A DNA stretch of 64,000 nt from Arenibacter certesii DSM 19833 (GCF_000429545.1 NZ_AUCB01000033.1:1-64000), one strand, 5' to 3'. Shown: positions 47,018-57,540, numbered from the stretch's first letter. Notes: a model not told the origin generated them from the letters alone. Translations and numbers: made by a program.

Positions 47018-47740
47018 TTATCCTTTTTTTTCAATTTTCGCACCTGTGGACAAATCTTGATGAACAATGGTGGCATCACCCTTATAAAACAGCATACTGT
47101 TTCCCCTACCCTTAATATCTATGGTTTTTGATACAGAAAGATAGGAATTGCTATTTCCCGATAAATCAATCTTTAGGACCTCTACTGCTAAACCGTAATC
47201 GGTTAGTTCGGAATTTCCAGAGAGGGTTGCAGACATATTTTTTGTAGTTCCGGTCAGTTCTACCATGCAATTCCCTTTAGCTTTCAAGTCCAAGAAATTA
47301 GTAGTTAAATTTCCGGAGAACCACACGTTTCCAACTAGATCAATTTTCAGTTTCTGGGCATACAAAGAATTTTTAAGGAGTAATTTTGAATTTCCAGATG
47401 CTCTAAAATCAGTAATATTCTTAGCACTGATCATCACATTTAGAGTTTCCTTTCCCTTAATTTTATTGATGTGATTAAGTTTAATATGTAACCTTTCGCC
47501 TACAAGGGTTAGACCGATATATTTATGAAGATTATCATTAGCGGTAACTACAACTTTCTCTTCAATATCCGAAAACACAATAGTTACATTAAAATTATCT
47601 GATACTTCTACGGCAGTAAAGCCTGATAAGGAATAGGTTCTTGGGGTAACCTCTTGGGATGCGGTCACAGATTCCTTGGTGCAAGAGACCAAAATAATGG
47701 ATAAGGTCAGGATGTAAAAAATTTTTGAGCACCTTTTCAT
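47018..47740 (-). CDS. GIN-domain (DUF2807) lipoprotein
   Basis: The protein has 240 residues. A lipobox (LSIILVSC) precedes a domain rich in beta-helical rungs: FTAVEVSDNFNVTIVFSDIE, then LNVMISAKNITDFRASGNSK, LKIDLVGN, MSATLSGNSEL, LKIDLSGNSNSYL, KGRGNSMLFYKG. The repeating SGNS/GN turns are the hallmark of the head-GIN domain. Such proteins sit on the outer membrane and have unknown ligands. The gene's ATG overlaps the TGA of the upstream small gene. Confidence 0.92.
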   Translation of the reverse strand: MKRCSKIFYILTLSIILVSCTKESVTASQEVTPRTYSLSGFTAVEVSDNFNVTIVFSDIEEKVVVTANDNLHKYIGLTLVGERLHIKLNHINKIKGKETLNVMISAKNITDFRASGNSKLLLKNSLYAQKLKIDLVGNVWFSGNLTTNFLDLKAKGNCMVELTGTTKNMSATLSGNSELTDYGLAVEVLKIDLSGNSNSYLSVSKTIDIKGRGNSMLFYKGDATIVHQDLSTGAKIEKKG

Positions 47741-47961
47741 TTGTCATGAACTTTAAGGATTACGTTTTCTTTCTTCAGGTTCCGTAACAAATAGTGCAGG
47801 TATAACCTATATTCAATTCGCTGCCCGAATTGATATAACCTTTGTTGGACTTTTTTCATTTTTTGCTTATTTATAAAATTAAAATCGTGTGATATAAGGT
47901 ACTGTGCATGTGATTTAGCATGTGTATTCATTAAAGGAGAAATCGTCTGGACTGCGTCCAT
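47737..47961 (-). CDS. Small basic protein coupled to the GIN lipoprotein gene
   Basis: The protein has 74 residues, is basic and appears helical. Its TGA overlaps the ATG of the GIN-domain gene by an ATGA junction, which argues that it is translated. No signal peptide or domain is recognised. HKx-rich composition (FNFINKQKMKKVQQRLYQFG) could contact nucleic acid or membrane, but this is speculative. Confidence 0.5.
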   Translation of the reverse strand: MDAVQTISPLMNTHAKSHAQYLISHDFNFINKQKMKKVQQRLYQFGQRIEYRLYLHYLLRNLKKENVILKVHDK

Positions 47962-48278
47962 TTATTTCTTATACTATCTTTAGAATTTAGAAAGGATTTG
48001 TTTTTTCTACCTTCCAATAGTGACTTGTAACTGCTGTTGAATGCGCTCATTATTTTATATTTTTTTGGGTTAAGACTATAGGATCAAAGGTCGGATGAAT
48101 ACCGACTTCCCACAATCGCCCAAGTATGTGAAAATGAGTAGAAAAGCGTATTAAAACCCCTTTATTTCATCCACATAGTTATGTGATTTGAGGATTAACA
48201 GCCCATAAATAATTTGGCTTATTTTAATAACTGTGAATCAAATCTTTATGTAATTTTAATAGTGTAAAATGAGGCCTT
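47962..48278. other. Divergent intergenic stretch
   Basis: No gene. A near match to a Bacteroidota promoter (TTTG at about 48187, then ATAATTTGG 19 bases later, one base short of TAnnTTTG) precedes the kinase gene. It is a candidate only. Confidence 0.35.
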
Positions 48279-51200
48279 ATGGGTTTAAGAATGCTTTATT
48301 GGATGTTAATCGTCCAAAGCTATGTTTTTGGACAACACACCTATGTCTATAATCGCTACTCAGTTGCAGATGGGCTCAATACAAACAAGGTAAACTGCGT
48401 TTGGCAAGACGAGAAAGGATTTCTTTGGATAGGTACTGAGGTAGGTATCCAGCGATTTGATGGAAGAAAGTTTGTTTCTTTTAGGGACAATAAGCATCGA
48501 CTTCCACCCAGTCTAGGAATCAATCAAATACTAGGGGGCGAAAACGGTACACTTTGGCTGGTACAAGGATCACAGATAGGTAAGTTTAACACCTATTCAT
48601 TTCAGTATAGTGATTCGCCTATACTAACCAAAGGAGCACTACCTCCTAGAAATGAATATAAACTTTTTAAGGATAGTAAGGGTAGGGTATTTCTATGTGC
48701 TTACAAATACGGACTATTATGGTATAATCCCGATATGGCCATGTTTGTTGATACGGATGTTCCAATTAGGGTGCCAGAAGGTTGGGGTGTAAATGGAGTA
48801 TATGAGGATATAGGTACGGGGGATTTTTTTATAACTAGTGATAGAGGGCTTGCGATGTATAACGGCAATACTGGCGAGCTCCTTTACAATGGAAATAATC
48901 CAAGCGCTATTCCCCTCTTTAATCAACAAGCACTTCCAAATGCAAATGGTTTTTTAAAAACCAAAGACGGTACATGGTGGACCACCTATTGGGATTATGA
49001 TCCATTAAAGCAAGGATCGGTTCTATTACATTACGATCCAGTACAAAGTAAAATGTTGTCCGATACCATTGGAAGCAATTCCAATCTAGATTATGTATTT
49101 CTAAATCAGCAATTGGAAACCAAAGAGGGACAAATTTGGATTGGAGGCGCCAATTCTCTACTCAGTTATGAAAATGACCTAAACGGTTTTAAGCAGCAAA
49201 TCATGACCCCGCCCATGGAATTCGGTCTAAATTCATATGACATTCGACATCTTTTTGAAGATCGAGAGGGTAACATCTGGGTAAGCACTGAAAATGGACT
49301 TTATGTAGTTAACCCCAATTTAAAAGAGGTATTTAATCTTGTGATCATAGAAATATTAGAAAAGGAATCGGCAGTAAATTCCCTGTTGGAAACCCAGAAC
49401 AAAGAGAATTGGATTGGTACTTGGGGTAAAGGAATCCTCTTTTACGATGCCAACTTTAAACAATTAGAAGGCGACCCTTACACCAACATGGAGAAAGCCG
49501 ATTTTGAAAAATATGGGAAAATATGGAGTCTTTGTCAACATAGTTCTTCGGGTAGTATATGGGCGGCATCACAAGGTGGCACCTTAGCCGTTTTAAATCC
49601 AGATACTAAAAAGACCCAGCATTGGTTGTTGCCCCCTATTTTTGAAAAAAGTACGGTTCGCCAAATTAAGGAAGATTTAATGGGAAACTTATGGTTTGGC
49701 ACTCAAGGAGGGCATCTAGTTAAATGGGACAAAAGCAACTCCATTTCCGATTCTTCCTTTCAATTGGTTCATAATTTCAATACCATCATCTATCAACTCT
49801 TTTTTGATCAACAAGGGCGTCTTTGGGTAGGTACCCACAAACAAGGCGTATATGTTATAAATCCGGAAAGTGGTAGCATCCTGTTCCACTTTGATAAGGA
49901 ATTCTGTGATAGATATTCCGTATTGGACAATTCCATTCGGGACATTCAGCAGTACAATGATAGTATTTTCTTTTTAGGCTCCGAAGTACTCAATATTTTA
50001 AACCTACAATCTGGATTGGTAAACCGGATAACTGCCTACGAGGGGTTAAACGGTTCCAAGGTATCGCAGATGTTGATAGATAAAGAAGGAATACTATGGA
50101 TGATAACGAACAATGGCCTAAGTAGTTATAATTACAGCAAAGAAAATATAAGTTCGTATAACAATCTCCATGGAATCATTTATGGGGAAAGGACTAATGC
50201 GGCTAAATGGAGGATGAATAATGGGGAAATATGGTTTGGTGGTGATGACGTGGTTTTCGGTTTCGATCCAGAGGTTCTAAAACATACCGAAAACCCGCCA
50301 AGAGTAACCCTGACCGATTTTAAGTTGTTTAACCAATACGTCCCATTGGATTCACTACTATCCAAAAAAATAATAAAATTAAAACCTCACCAAAATTCAT
50401 TTACGATCTATTTTTCTGCTTTGAATTTTAACCAGCAGCACAAGCTCCAGTATTATTATCGAATTCCAGGCATTAATTCGGATTGGGTTAGAGCTGAAAG
50501 GGAATTAGCAGCCAATTATACAACGGTACCTCCAGGGGACTATACATTCGAAGTAAAATCTCGAAATCTGCAGGGGATAGAATCAGAAACGGTAACAGCA
50601 GTCAGTTTGAAAATTCTGCCTCCCTTTTATGCCTCTTGGTGGTTTATCTCGCTTTTTACAATCGCTCTATTAAGCCTTACTTATCTTATATACAAACTAA
50701 GGGTTAACAAGCTGCTAGCAGTGGAAAAACTCCGCAACAAAGTGGCTAGGGACCTTCATGACGATATGGGCTCTACTTTAAGTACAATAAATATTTTAAG
50801 TTCCATGGCTAAGAGTAAAATGGTAAGCGACTTGATAGCAAGTAGTGAATATCTAACCAAGATTACTGATAATAGCCAGCGAATGATGGAGGCAATGGAC
50901 GATATTGTCTGGAGCATTAAACCGAATAACGACAGTATGAGTAAGGTGTTAGCGAGAATGCGAGAGTATGGCACTGGAGTGTTAAAAGCGAAAGACATAC
51001 AGTTCGATTTTCGGATTGATGAAGGTATCAATACTCTTAAAATAAATATGGAGGCACGGCGCGATCTATTTCTTATTTATAAAGAGGCTATCAATAATTC
51101 TGCCAAGTACTCTCAAAGTGATCACGTTAATGTTGCTATATTCTGTCGAGGAAAAAGGTTATTCATGGAAATTAAGGATAACGGTATAGGCTTTAACGTA

Positions 51201-51377
51201 GACCAAGCAGATTCTGGCAACGGTCTAGAAAATATGCGGAAAAGGGCACAAGCGCTAAAAGGACAATTCCATTTACTAAGTTCGTCACAGAACGGTACCG
51301 AAGTAATATTGAACATACCAATTGATACTATAACATCCACATATTTAGGTGATATAAAGGATGGCTTACTTCCTTAA
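48279..51377 (+). CDS. Propeller-sensor histidine kinase (HisKA_3 type)
   Basis: The protein has 1032 residues. Signal peptide (1-18), two-propeller sensor with LWIGT-type units (about 25-660), Y_Y_Y domain (about 700-760), transmembrane helix (about 785-805), HisKA_3 with the phosphorylatable histidine in VARDLHDDMGSTLSTINILS, and HATPase with NN, DNGIGF and GNGLENMRKRA. This is a NarX/LytS-type kinase that senses an external ligand. The partner regulator starts 21 bases downstream. The next gene, a large repeat lipoprotein, is a candidate target or neighbour. Confidence 0.95.
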   Translation: MGLRMLYWMLIVQSYVFGQHTYVYNRYSVADGLNTNKVNCVWQDEKGFLWIGTEVGIQRFDGRKFVSFRDNKHRLPPSLGINQILGGENGTLWLVQGSQIGKFNTYSFQYSDSPILTKGALPPRNEYKLFKDSKGRVFLCAYKYGLLWYNPDMAMFVDTDVPIRVPEGWGVNGVYEDIGTGDFFITSDRGLAMYNGNTGELLYNGNNPSAIPLFNQQALPNANGFLKTKDGTWWTTYWDYDPLKQGSVLLHYDPVQSKMLSDTIGSNSNLDYVFLNQQLETKEGQIWIGGANSLLSYENDLNGFKQQIMTPPMEFGLNSYDIRHLFEDREGNIWVSTENGLYVVNPNLKEVFNLVIIEILEKESAVNSLLETQNKENWIGTWGKGILFYDANFKQLEGDPYTNMEKADFEKYGKIWSLCQHSSSGSIWAASQGGTLAVLNPDTKKTQHWLLPPIFEKSTVRQIKEDLMGNLWFGTQGGHLVKWDKSNSISDSSFQLVHNFNTIIYQLFFDQQGRLWVGTHKQGVYVINPESGSILFHFDKEFCDRYSVLDNSIRDIQQYNDSIFFLGSEVLNILNLQSGLVNRITAYEGLNGSKVSQMLIDKEGILWMITNNGLSSYNYSKENISSYNNLHGIIYGERTNAAKWRMNNGEIWFGGDDVVFGFDPEVLKHTENPPRVTLTDFKLFNQYVPLDSLLSKKIIKLKPHQNSFTIYFSALNFNQQHKLQYYYRIPGINSDWVRAERELAANYTTVPPGDYTFEVKSRNLQGIESETVTAVSLKILPPFYASWWFISLFTIALLSLTYLIYKLRVNKLLAVEKLRNKVARDLHDDMGSTLSTINILSSMAKSKMVSDLIASSEYLTKITDNSQRMMEAMDDIVWSIKPNNDSMSKVLARMREYGTGVLKAKDIQFDFRIDEGINTLKINMEARRDLFLIYKEAINNSAKYSQSDHVNVAIFCRGKRLFMEIKDNGIGFNVDQADSGNGLENMRKRAQALKGQFHLLSSSQNGTEVILNIPIDTITSTYLGDIKDGLLP

Positions 51378-51398
51378 CTTTACTTTAAAAATAAGCTG

Positions 51399-52031
51399 AT
51401 GATCAAAGTTTTACTCTATGAGGACAATCCACAATTCCGTGAGGGACTTACCATGCTGATCGATGGGAGTACTGGTTTCAGCGTTTTGGCATCCTATAAA
51501 AATTGTGATCATGTTAAGGAGGAGGTAGAAAAATGGAAACCAGACGTAATTCTACTGGACATCAATATGCCTGGAACGGATGGTTTGGAAGGTCTAAAAA
51601 AAATAAGGCAGTTTAATACAGTGGCCAAAATATTGATGCTGACTGTATTTGACGATAATAAGAACGTCTTCGAGGCAATTAGAAACGGGGCAGATGGCTA
51701 TTTGCTAAAAAAAACTCCGCCTGCAAAACTGTTAGAATACATTCAAGATGCAACCGAAGGTGGCGCACCTATGACCTCATCAATTGCGGCACAAGTGCTC
51801 AAGATGTTTCAGGAAACGCACCAAGTGAAGTATCAAGAATATAATCTGAGTGAGCGTGAAAATCAAGTGCTGCATCTTTTGGTAGAAGGGTACAGTTATA
51901 AAATGATTGGTAATGAACTTTTTATTGCCATTGATACAGTTCGATCACATATTAAAAAAATCTACGAAAAATTACATGTAAACAGTAAGAGCGAAGCTGT
52001 GGCGAAAGCATTTAGAGATAAATTAATCTAG
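51399..52031 (+). CDS. NarL/LuxR-family response regulator
   Basis: The protein has 210 residues. Receiver: DN at 9-10, phosphorylatable aspartate in VILLDINMPGTDGLEG, LTVFDDNKNVFEA and LLKKTPP. Output: LuxR-type HTH at about 145-205 (LSERENQVLHLLVEGYSYKM, IDTVRSHIKKIYEKLHVNSK). It is co-transcribed with the propeller kinase and is its probable partner. Target genes are not visible; the downstream repeat lipoprotein is one possibility. Confidence 0.97.
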   Translation: MIKVLLYEDNPQFREGLTMLIDGSTGFSVLASYKNCDHVKEEVEKWKPDVILLDINMPGTDGLEGLKKIRQFNTVAKILMLTVFDDNKNVFEAIRNGADGYLLKKTPPAKLLEYIQDATEGGAPMTSSIAAQVLKMFQETHQVKYQEYNLSERENQVLHLLVEGYSYKMIGNELFIAIDTVRSHIKKIYEKLHVNSKSEAVAKAFRDKLI

Positions 52032-52268
52032 TTTAGTTTAAATACTAACTCTTGGCAGTTCCATACTGCTAGCACTAATAGCGTTGATATTTCTGGCGCT
52101 ACTCAATTTCACTAACTATCAATTCCACATATTCATGCTATTGCAAGCATAGCAATACTACACTTCCTTTATACTGATAATTATTCATGCCAATAATTGG
52201 ATGAGGCATTACCAAAATTTTAAATAGTTAGCATCTCTATATTTAAAATCAAAATCAGTACATATAAA

Positions 52269-54353
52269 ATGAAAACAAAACTGTTTTACCTATCAATTTT
52301 CTTAGTGATCCTTTTTGCATGTGAGAAGGATGACACTATTGACACACCCATGAACACGCTACAAGCAAAGGCCGGAAATTGGAACAATGATCAATTGTTT
52401 ACCGGGCAGGTTATTATCTTAAACGGGTCTCACTCTAAAGACAAACAAGGCAAACCATTTAAATATTATTGGAGATTTAAGAACAAGCCTTTAAATAGTT
52501 TATCATTAATGGAGGATGAAAACACAATGACGCCAAAGTTTACTCCAGACACAGCAGGAGTTTACCAAATTGAGTTGAAAATTTACAATGATTCTTTTTA
52601 TGATGTGGATGAGGTCTCGCTTATGGTTAAAGAAAAAGATAATCCTCCATTACAAGAGATGGTCATAATTGATGCCGATATTAATGAGGATACCCATTTC
52701 CCAAACATTTTTGATGATAATAGTAAAATTGATTATTTAATTACAAATGATATTCATGTTAAGGGCAATCTTACTATCGCTCCTGCGGTTACTATGGCAT
52801 TTGAAACGGATAAAGGGTTGTTTGTTGATGCCTCAGGATCAATCATAGCTGTGGGAGCACTGGAAGGTCCAATCGTTTTAACTGGAAAGATGAAAATTCC
52901 GGGGTACTGGAAGGGACTTGTCCTTAATTCTAATTCATCTTTAAATTTGCTTGAAAAGGTAACCATAGAATATGGAGGCAGTTCCGCTGCTCAGGGATTA
53001 GAGGAGGCTGCAAATTTAGCACTGGATAACGCCAATACCGCAAATCTCACTTTAGTAAATACCAAAATCCAACACAGTGCCGGATTTGGTGTACTTGTTG
53101 AAAGAGGAACAAAATTGAATTTACGCTTAGGAAATTCCATTAACAACAACCAGAAACCAATGCTGCTACCTGCCTCACAATTGGGAATTCTTAGTGGGTT
53201 GACTGAATTTAATGAAAATACCTCCTCATCTATCTGGGTCCAAGGGGATCGGGTAAATAATACCGAAATCTCAAATTGGATATGCCCTCGGTCCACCTCA
53301 AGTATGCCCAACTACGATATCTCCTATCTTATTATGGGCAAGATAGAAATTGCTTCTGGGGTAGTAATCAGTGAAGGCGTAGATTTTCGTTTTTTAAATA
53401 ATGCCGAGGTAGAAGTAACTCCCTCTGGATTCTTAACTGCAGTTGGGACACAACAAAATCCCATTAAGTTTCAGGGGTTAGAGAATCTTAGTGGTTATTG
53501 GAATGGAATAGCCATCAAGTCAAACAGCAACAATAATCAGCTGAAGCATGTAGAAGTTTATAATGCAGGGAATTCAATTATGGATGGCTTTGCCACTAAA
53601 ACAGCTATTGCTATAGATGGAGAGAATAAAGCCCGTTTATCTATATCTGACTCCAAAATTTCCGAGAGTGGTGGGAGCGGATTGTTACTGGAAAATAGTA
53701 CACACCTAGATGGCTTTAGTTTTGTAAAGTTTGTGGGAAATAGAGAAGCAGCGGTCACTATGTCGGCGAATCATGTAGCTAAATTAGCAAACGCTCCAGC
53801 CCTAGAATTTATTAATAATGGACATAATGGATTCGAGATTTACGAATCCATACTTTTAAACCAGAACGAATCTGTATGGCCCGCCCTAAATTTTAATGCT
53901 AGCTATCTAATAAGTGGTAACCTATCCATACAATCTGGGCTAAAAGTACTTCCCGGCGCCCTATTTAAGCTCGCGGAAGATAAGATGATAGGTATTTTTC
54001 CCAACGGGTATTTGTATGCCAAAGGCACCAATACACAGAAAATAGTTTTTACAGGGATAAAAGAAATAAAAGGCTATTGGAATGGAATCCAATTTCAATC
54101 AGACAGCCCCAAAAATGTGATGGATTTCAACGAAGTGAACTATGCAGGTAAATCAGAAATGCCCAACATTTCCAAAATAACTGCTATAGGGCTAGATGGA
54201 GATAACCTTGCCAACCTAACAATTACCAACTCCAAAATAGCTCATGGCATGGGCTATGGAATTGTTGTGGAAGATATTAGGGCCAGTATAAATAGTGATT
54301 ATGATATGGTTAATCAATTTGAGGATTTATCTCTGGGAAATACGTATAGATAA
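52269..54353 (+). CDS. Large lipoprotein with three beta-helix-like repeat blocks
   Basis: The protein has 694 residues. Lipobox at VILFAC (cysteine about 18). Residues about 30-125 form a PKD/immunoglobulin-like domain. Three blocks of about 195 residues follow, each beginning with a GYWKG/GYWNG segment (near 212, 409 and 602) and an ...VxxEYGG / VEVYNAG / VNYAGKS turn, each with SxIxxxxGxG repeats typical of right-handed beta-helices. Such proteins are displayed at the cell surface and bind or cut polysaccharides; no catalytic residue is clear here. It lies 237 bases after the regulator gene. Confidence 0.85.
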   Translation: MKTKLFYLSIFLVILFACEKDDTIDTPMNTLQAKAGNWNNDQLFTGQVIILNGSHSKDKQGKPFKYYWRFKNKPLNSLSLMEDENTMTPKFTPDTAGVYQIELKIYNDSFYDVDEVSLMVKEKDNPPLQEMVIIDADINEDTHFPNIFDDNSKIDYLITNDIHVKGNLTIAPAVTMAFETDKGLFVDASGSIIAVGALEGPIVLTGKMKIPGYWKGLVLNSNSSLNLLEKVTIEYGGSSAAQGLEEAANLALDNANTANLTLVNTKIQHSAGFGVLVERGTKLNLRLGNSINNNQKPMLLPASQLGILSGLTEFNENTSSSIWVQGDRVNNTEISNWICPRSTSSMPNYDISYLIMGKIEIASGVVISEGVDFRFLNNAEVEVTPSGFLTAVGTQQNPIKFQGLENLSGYWNGIAIKSNSNNNQLKHVEVYNAGNSIMDGFATKTAIAIDGENKARLSISDSKISESGGSGLLLENSTHLDGFSFVKFVGNREAAVTMSANHVAKLANAPALEFINNGHNGFEIYESILLNQNESVWPALNFNASYLISGNLSIQSGLKVLPGALFKLAEDKMIGIFPNGYLYAKGTNTQKIVFTGIKEIKGYWNGIQFQSDSPKNVMDFNEVNYAGKSEMPNISKITAIGLDGDNLANLTITNSKIAHGMGYGIVVEDIRASINSDYDMVNQFEDLSLGNTYR

Positions 54354-54433
54354 CATTTTCTGATCTAAATCATTAGGTAAATAGAGGCTCAAATTTCATT
54401 GATGAATTATTCATTACTTAACAATTATACTTA

Positions 54434-54703
54434 ATGAAAACAAGGCTTAAATTAGGCATAGTATGAATAGGCTTTTTGGCATTCAACCTCAGTTTTGCAC
54501 AACTACATACAAAAGAAAAAGAAGGCATCCTCTCTGATATGGGTAGGGTTCTAGTAAAAAGGTATGTGGCACCAGAGAAGACAGCGGTTATGAAAACGAG
54601 AATCAATCTTTATTTTTCAGAAAGTAAATACGATTCCATAACCCATGGGTATCAATTTGCATTACGTCGTACAAAAGATTTGAAAGAATTTTCAATCCTT
54701 TAA
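54434..54703 (+). pseudogene. Secreted-protein gene with an in-frame TGA in the signal peptide
   Basis: From ATG 54434 the frame reads MKTRLKLGIV, then TGA (54464-54466), then IGFLAFNLSFAQ, the rest of a normal signal peptide, and continues to a stop at 54701-54703 (89 codons plus the internal TGA). The TGA most likely replaces TGG (Trp). No selenocysteine element is visible. The C-terminal part also looks short, so the gene is probably inactive. An internal start (ATG 54476) would lose the basic signal region. Confidence 0.6.
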
Positions 54704-55502
54704 AGAAATACATTCCAAAAGTTATGCCTAATATATCAAAATGAGGTGGACTCCCCAAGTTTAGAGGCGTCCATGATCCATTGGGCTGGTAGCCAAACTA
54801 TCCAAATTTATGATCGATTACATTCTTTATTTTACACATCAATATTCCGTTCCGTTTTTAAAACTATTTTAATGGATCAGTACATAAATCTTTGAAAATT
54901 GTGCCCCATATTCTTTAAAACTCTGCTTCTAATTAAATATATGTTTCATTATGAATTGTTACTGCCATATCCCTTGGCAAAAAATTCGCAAGGAACATCT
55001 TTTATTGGTTAGTTATTAATTAAATCTATATTGTTAACAACACCAAACTAGTGAACAAATAAAACAAATACACCTAAAGTACAACCGTTTAGAAGAAGGA
55101 CCACCGTTGAATACCAAAGCCTACTTACGGATCACCATTGGGAAAAACGCCCGAATCTAAAGATCAAACAGCTATCGTAACAAGTCGGATTCGGCTCGCA
55201 AACATTACTGGATTAAATTATTCCCTGGACCCTAACTTTACAAGATTATGTTCATTAATTTGGGACCTTTGGATTTTATTACCTGGAGGGAAAACTAAAT
55301 ACTCACCGGGGCATCTGGAACAAGAAAGGGCTATCTTAAACTGGCACTGGCATAGGGACACCAAACATACATAATGGAACGGAAAGAGCCAGTTAAAAAT
55401 AGTTATGAAAAAGACTAACAGTTATTTTTAATAGTATAGCAATATCATTTAATTATTACTGTTTCCTCCGATAGCACTGGCATGGTAATTCCGAAATAGC
55501 CA
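54704..55502. other. Gene-poor stretch with possible remnants
   Basis: No intact gene. One plus-strand frame near 55085-55160 reads EEGPPLNTKAYLRITIGKNA before a stop, vaguely like the N-terminal arm-binding part of tyrosine recombinases; the 78-codon frame at 55138-55374 has no recognisable content. The evidence is too thin to call an integrase remnant. Confidence 0.3.
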
Positions 55503-57038
55503 CTACGTTAAATCTGAATTTATATTGGTTGCCTTATCTCTTAAATTGATGATAAATTCTGAAGGAGATAATTGAGTAACATTTTTAAAACTGGCTGAAA
55601 ATTTACTATGTGACGAAAAGCCACATTCTTCTGCTAAATAACTAATTTTATAATTTAAGTAGTCAGGGTTAGTTTTTAATTTATTGACAACATAATTAAT
55701 TCGCAGCTCGTTTATATAGTGATTATAGTCTGTATTCTTATTATTTTTAAGTACCTGTCTTAAATATTTAGAATTACTGTTTATAAATCCTACTAGTGTA
55801 GAAAACGACATATTTTTATCTAAAAAATAATTTGAATCTTCAAACTCCTTTAATTTATTTAAAATATGCTTTTCGGTTTCTTGAGACATATAATTTTTTT
55901 CTTCAACTATTTTAGTTAAAGTTTCAACATTGCGAGGTGTATTATTAACTGATATACCTTGAAAATTACTTATGCCCAGCTTACTTCTATAATAATATAC
56001 GCCTAAAACGAAAATAATTCCCAATAAACTAGCGCCAAAAAAAAGTGCAGATGAATTTTTAAATTTTATACTATTCTCTTTTTCTTGAAGTCTCTCTATT
56101 AGTTTGTTAGCAATATTTTTTTGAGTTTGTCTAGCTATGTTAATTAATTTCTCTCTTTTTTCGCTAAATAATATAAAATTGTCATCCTCATTTGTAGCCC
56201 TATAGTAGTCCATTAAAGCTTTATAAACCTCGACTTTTAGATTATAAAAGTTTGAAGTTTCCGCTACATCTAATCCTTTTAGATAATAGATATGCGCATT
56301 TTCAAAATCATCTTGATACTGATAGGTAGCTCCTAAACCATTATAAATAAATCCTTTTAATGGACTTTTCGGATTTTGAGAGTTTTGAAGGTTTTGTAAT
56401 GCGAGGTCAAAGTAAATAAATGCAGAGTCCGGTTTTTTCAGTAATAGATAGTTTTTTCCAAGTAACTCGTGAGTTGTTGCCAAATGAAAATTAGGATCAT
56501 AATTTTTGTTTAGTTTATTGAAAAATTCTATCCCTTGTTTTAAATATATAATTGCATGTACATGATCTCCCGTTTCCATGGCATAATATGCCAATTCTTG
56601 CTGAAGGTTTCCCTGGAATCTCAAAGCGTCATTTTTGCTTTTTATTTTTTTACTAGCTTCTATTGCTTTTTGTAATGCTCTTTTTCCAGAGGACGTGATT
56701 CCATTTTCCCTGTACAAAGTAGAAAGCAATCCATTAAATCGTGCTATATATATGTAATTCTCACTTAAACTAAATAATCCATCTGCTTGTTCAATAACCT
56801 TTATAGCCTCGCTTGTTAGGCCATTTTGTCGTAAAATAGATGCTTTTAGCATTAGAGCTTTAGCTTGCTCAATTTGATTGCCAGAAATTTCATATAAATA
56901 GTCAGTGGTTACTAAAGCTGTAACTGGTCTGGTCGATACTAAATTACGTGTTATCTTATTATAGATACTATCAAATTCAGAGTTTTGTGAAAACGATGTA
57001 ATCCAAGTAAATATTAAAATTAAAGTTGTCCATTTCAT
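55503..57038 (-). CDS. TPR-membrane-AraC transcription regulator
   Basis: The protein has 511 residues. A signal sequence (1-18), TPR-like helical repeats (about 40-290; AYYAMETGDHVHAIIYLKQG, IEFFN and similar), one transmembrane helix (about 325-345) and a cytoplasmic AraC-type DNA-binding domain at the C-terminus (about 400-500; ISYLAEECGFSSHSKFSASF, KNVTQLSPSEF). This architecture is specific to Bacteroidota and links periplasmic or peptide sensing to transcription. The gene is single and faces away from the exopolysaccharide-like operon. Confidence 0.93.
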   Translation of the reverse strand: MKWTTLILIFTWITSFSQNSEFDSIYNKITRNLVSTRPVTALVTTDYLYEISGNQIEQAKALMLKASILRQNGLTSEAIKVIEQADGLFSLSENYIYIARFNGLLSTLYRENGITSSGKRALQKAIEASKKIKSKNDALRFQGNLQQELAYYAMETGDHVHAIIYLKQGIEFFNKLNKNYDPNFHLATTHELLGKNYLLLKKPDSAFIYFDLALQNLQNSQNPKSPLKGFIYNGLGATYQYQDDFENAHIYYLKGLDVAETSNFYNLKVEVYKALMDYYRATNEDDNFILFSEKREKLINIARQTQKNIANKLIERLQEKENSIKFKNSSALFFGASLLGIIFVLGVYYYRSKLGISNFQGISVNNTPRNVETLTKIVEEKNYMSQETEKHILNKLKEFEDSNYFLDKNMSFSTLVGFINSNSKYLRQVLKNNKNTDYNHYINELRINYVVNKLKTNPDYLNYKISYLAEECGFSSHSKFSASFKNVTQLSPSEFIINLRDKATNINSDLT

Positions 57039-57540
57039 TGTAATTAAAAATCCCGAGCTTATATATTAAATCGATATTAAATTATAATTTATAGAATCAG
57101 ATCTAAACAATCAGTAAATATATAGTATTAATGACGTTTTCAAACTCTGATTCTGTGCAATACTTTCGTGATTGAAGTAATTATATTTATAAAAAATAAT
57201 TTCGATAATTACAATTCAGATCAATTTAGCGTCTTTATGGTCTTACATTTCTTTGGGTGTGAACGATAAAATTTTAAGAAAAAAAACGTTTAAAGATATT
57301 TTACATCATCTGCCGAATTATAGTAATCCTCGAAAAAGGGTGCGCAGAAAGGATTCACACTAGGAAGCTGAAGATTATATAAAAGCACCTTTTAGTAAAA
57401 TTACTCCGGCAATCGTTAAAAAGGCATGGAAATCCTAATGGTTATGCGATAAAAAGATTTTCTATATCAACAAGGTATTTAGCAAGCTAATCCAACTAAC
57501 CTTATAGGTTCTCACTTCTCCATAATTGATTTTAACAACG
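57039..57540. other. Gene-poor stretch before the decayed membrane gene
   Basis: Around 57290-57440 a plus-strand frame reads DILHHLPNYSNPRKRVRRKD, a stop, then EAEDYIKAPFSKITPAIVKK. It looks like the remnant of a coding segment with one stop. No family is identified. Confidence 0.3.

Noticed and set aside
54464-54466. Selenocysteine at the TGA in the signal peptide
   Set aside because: The position is in a hydrophobic signal core and no SECIS-like hairpin follows; a Trp-to-stop change is simpler.
55138-55374. 78-codon frame as a gene or integrase remnant
   Set aside because: A weak resemblance to recombinase arm-binding segments in another frame is too short; no catalytic residues are present.
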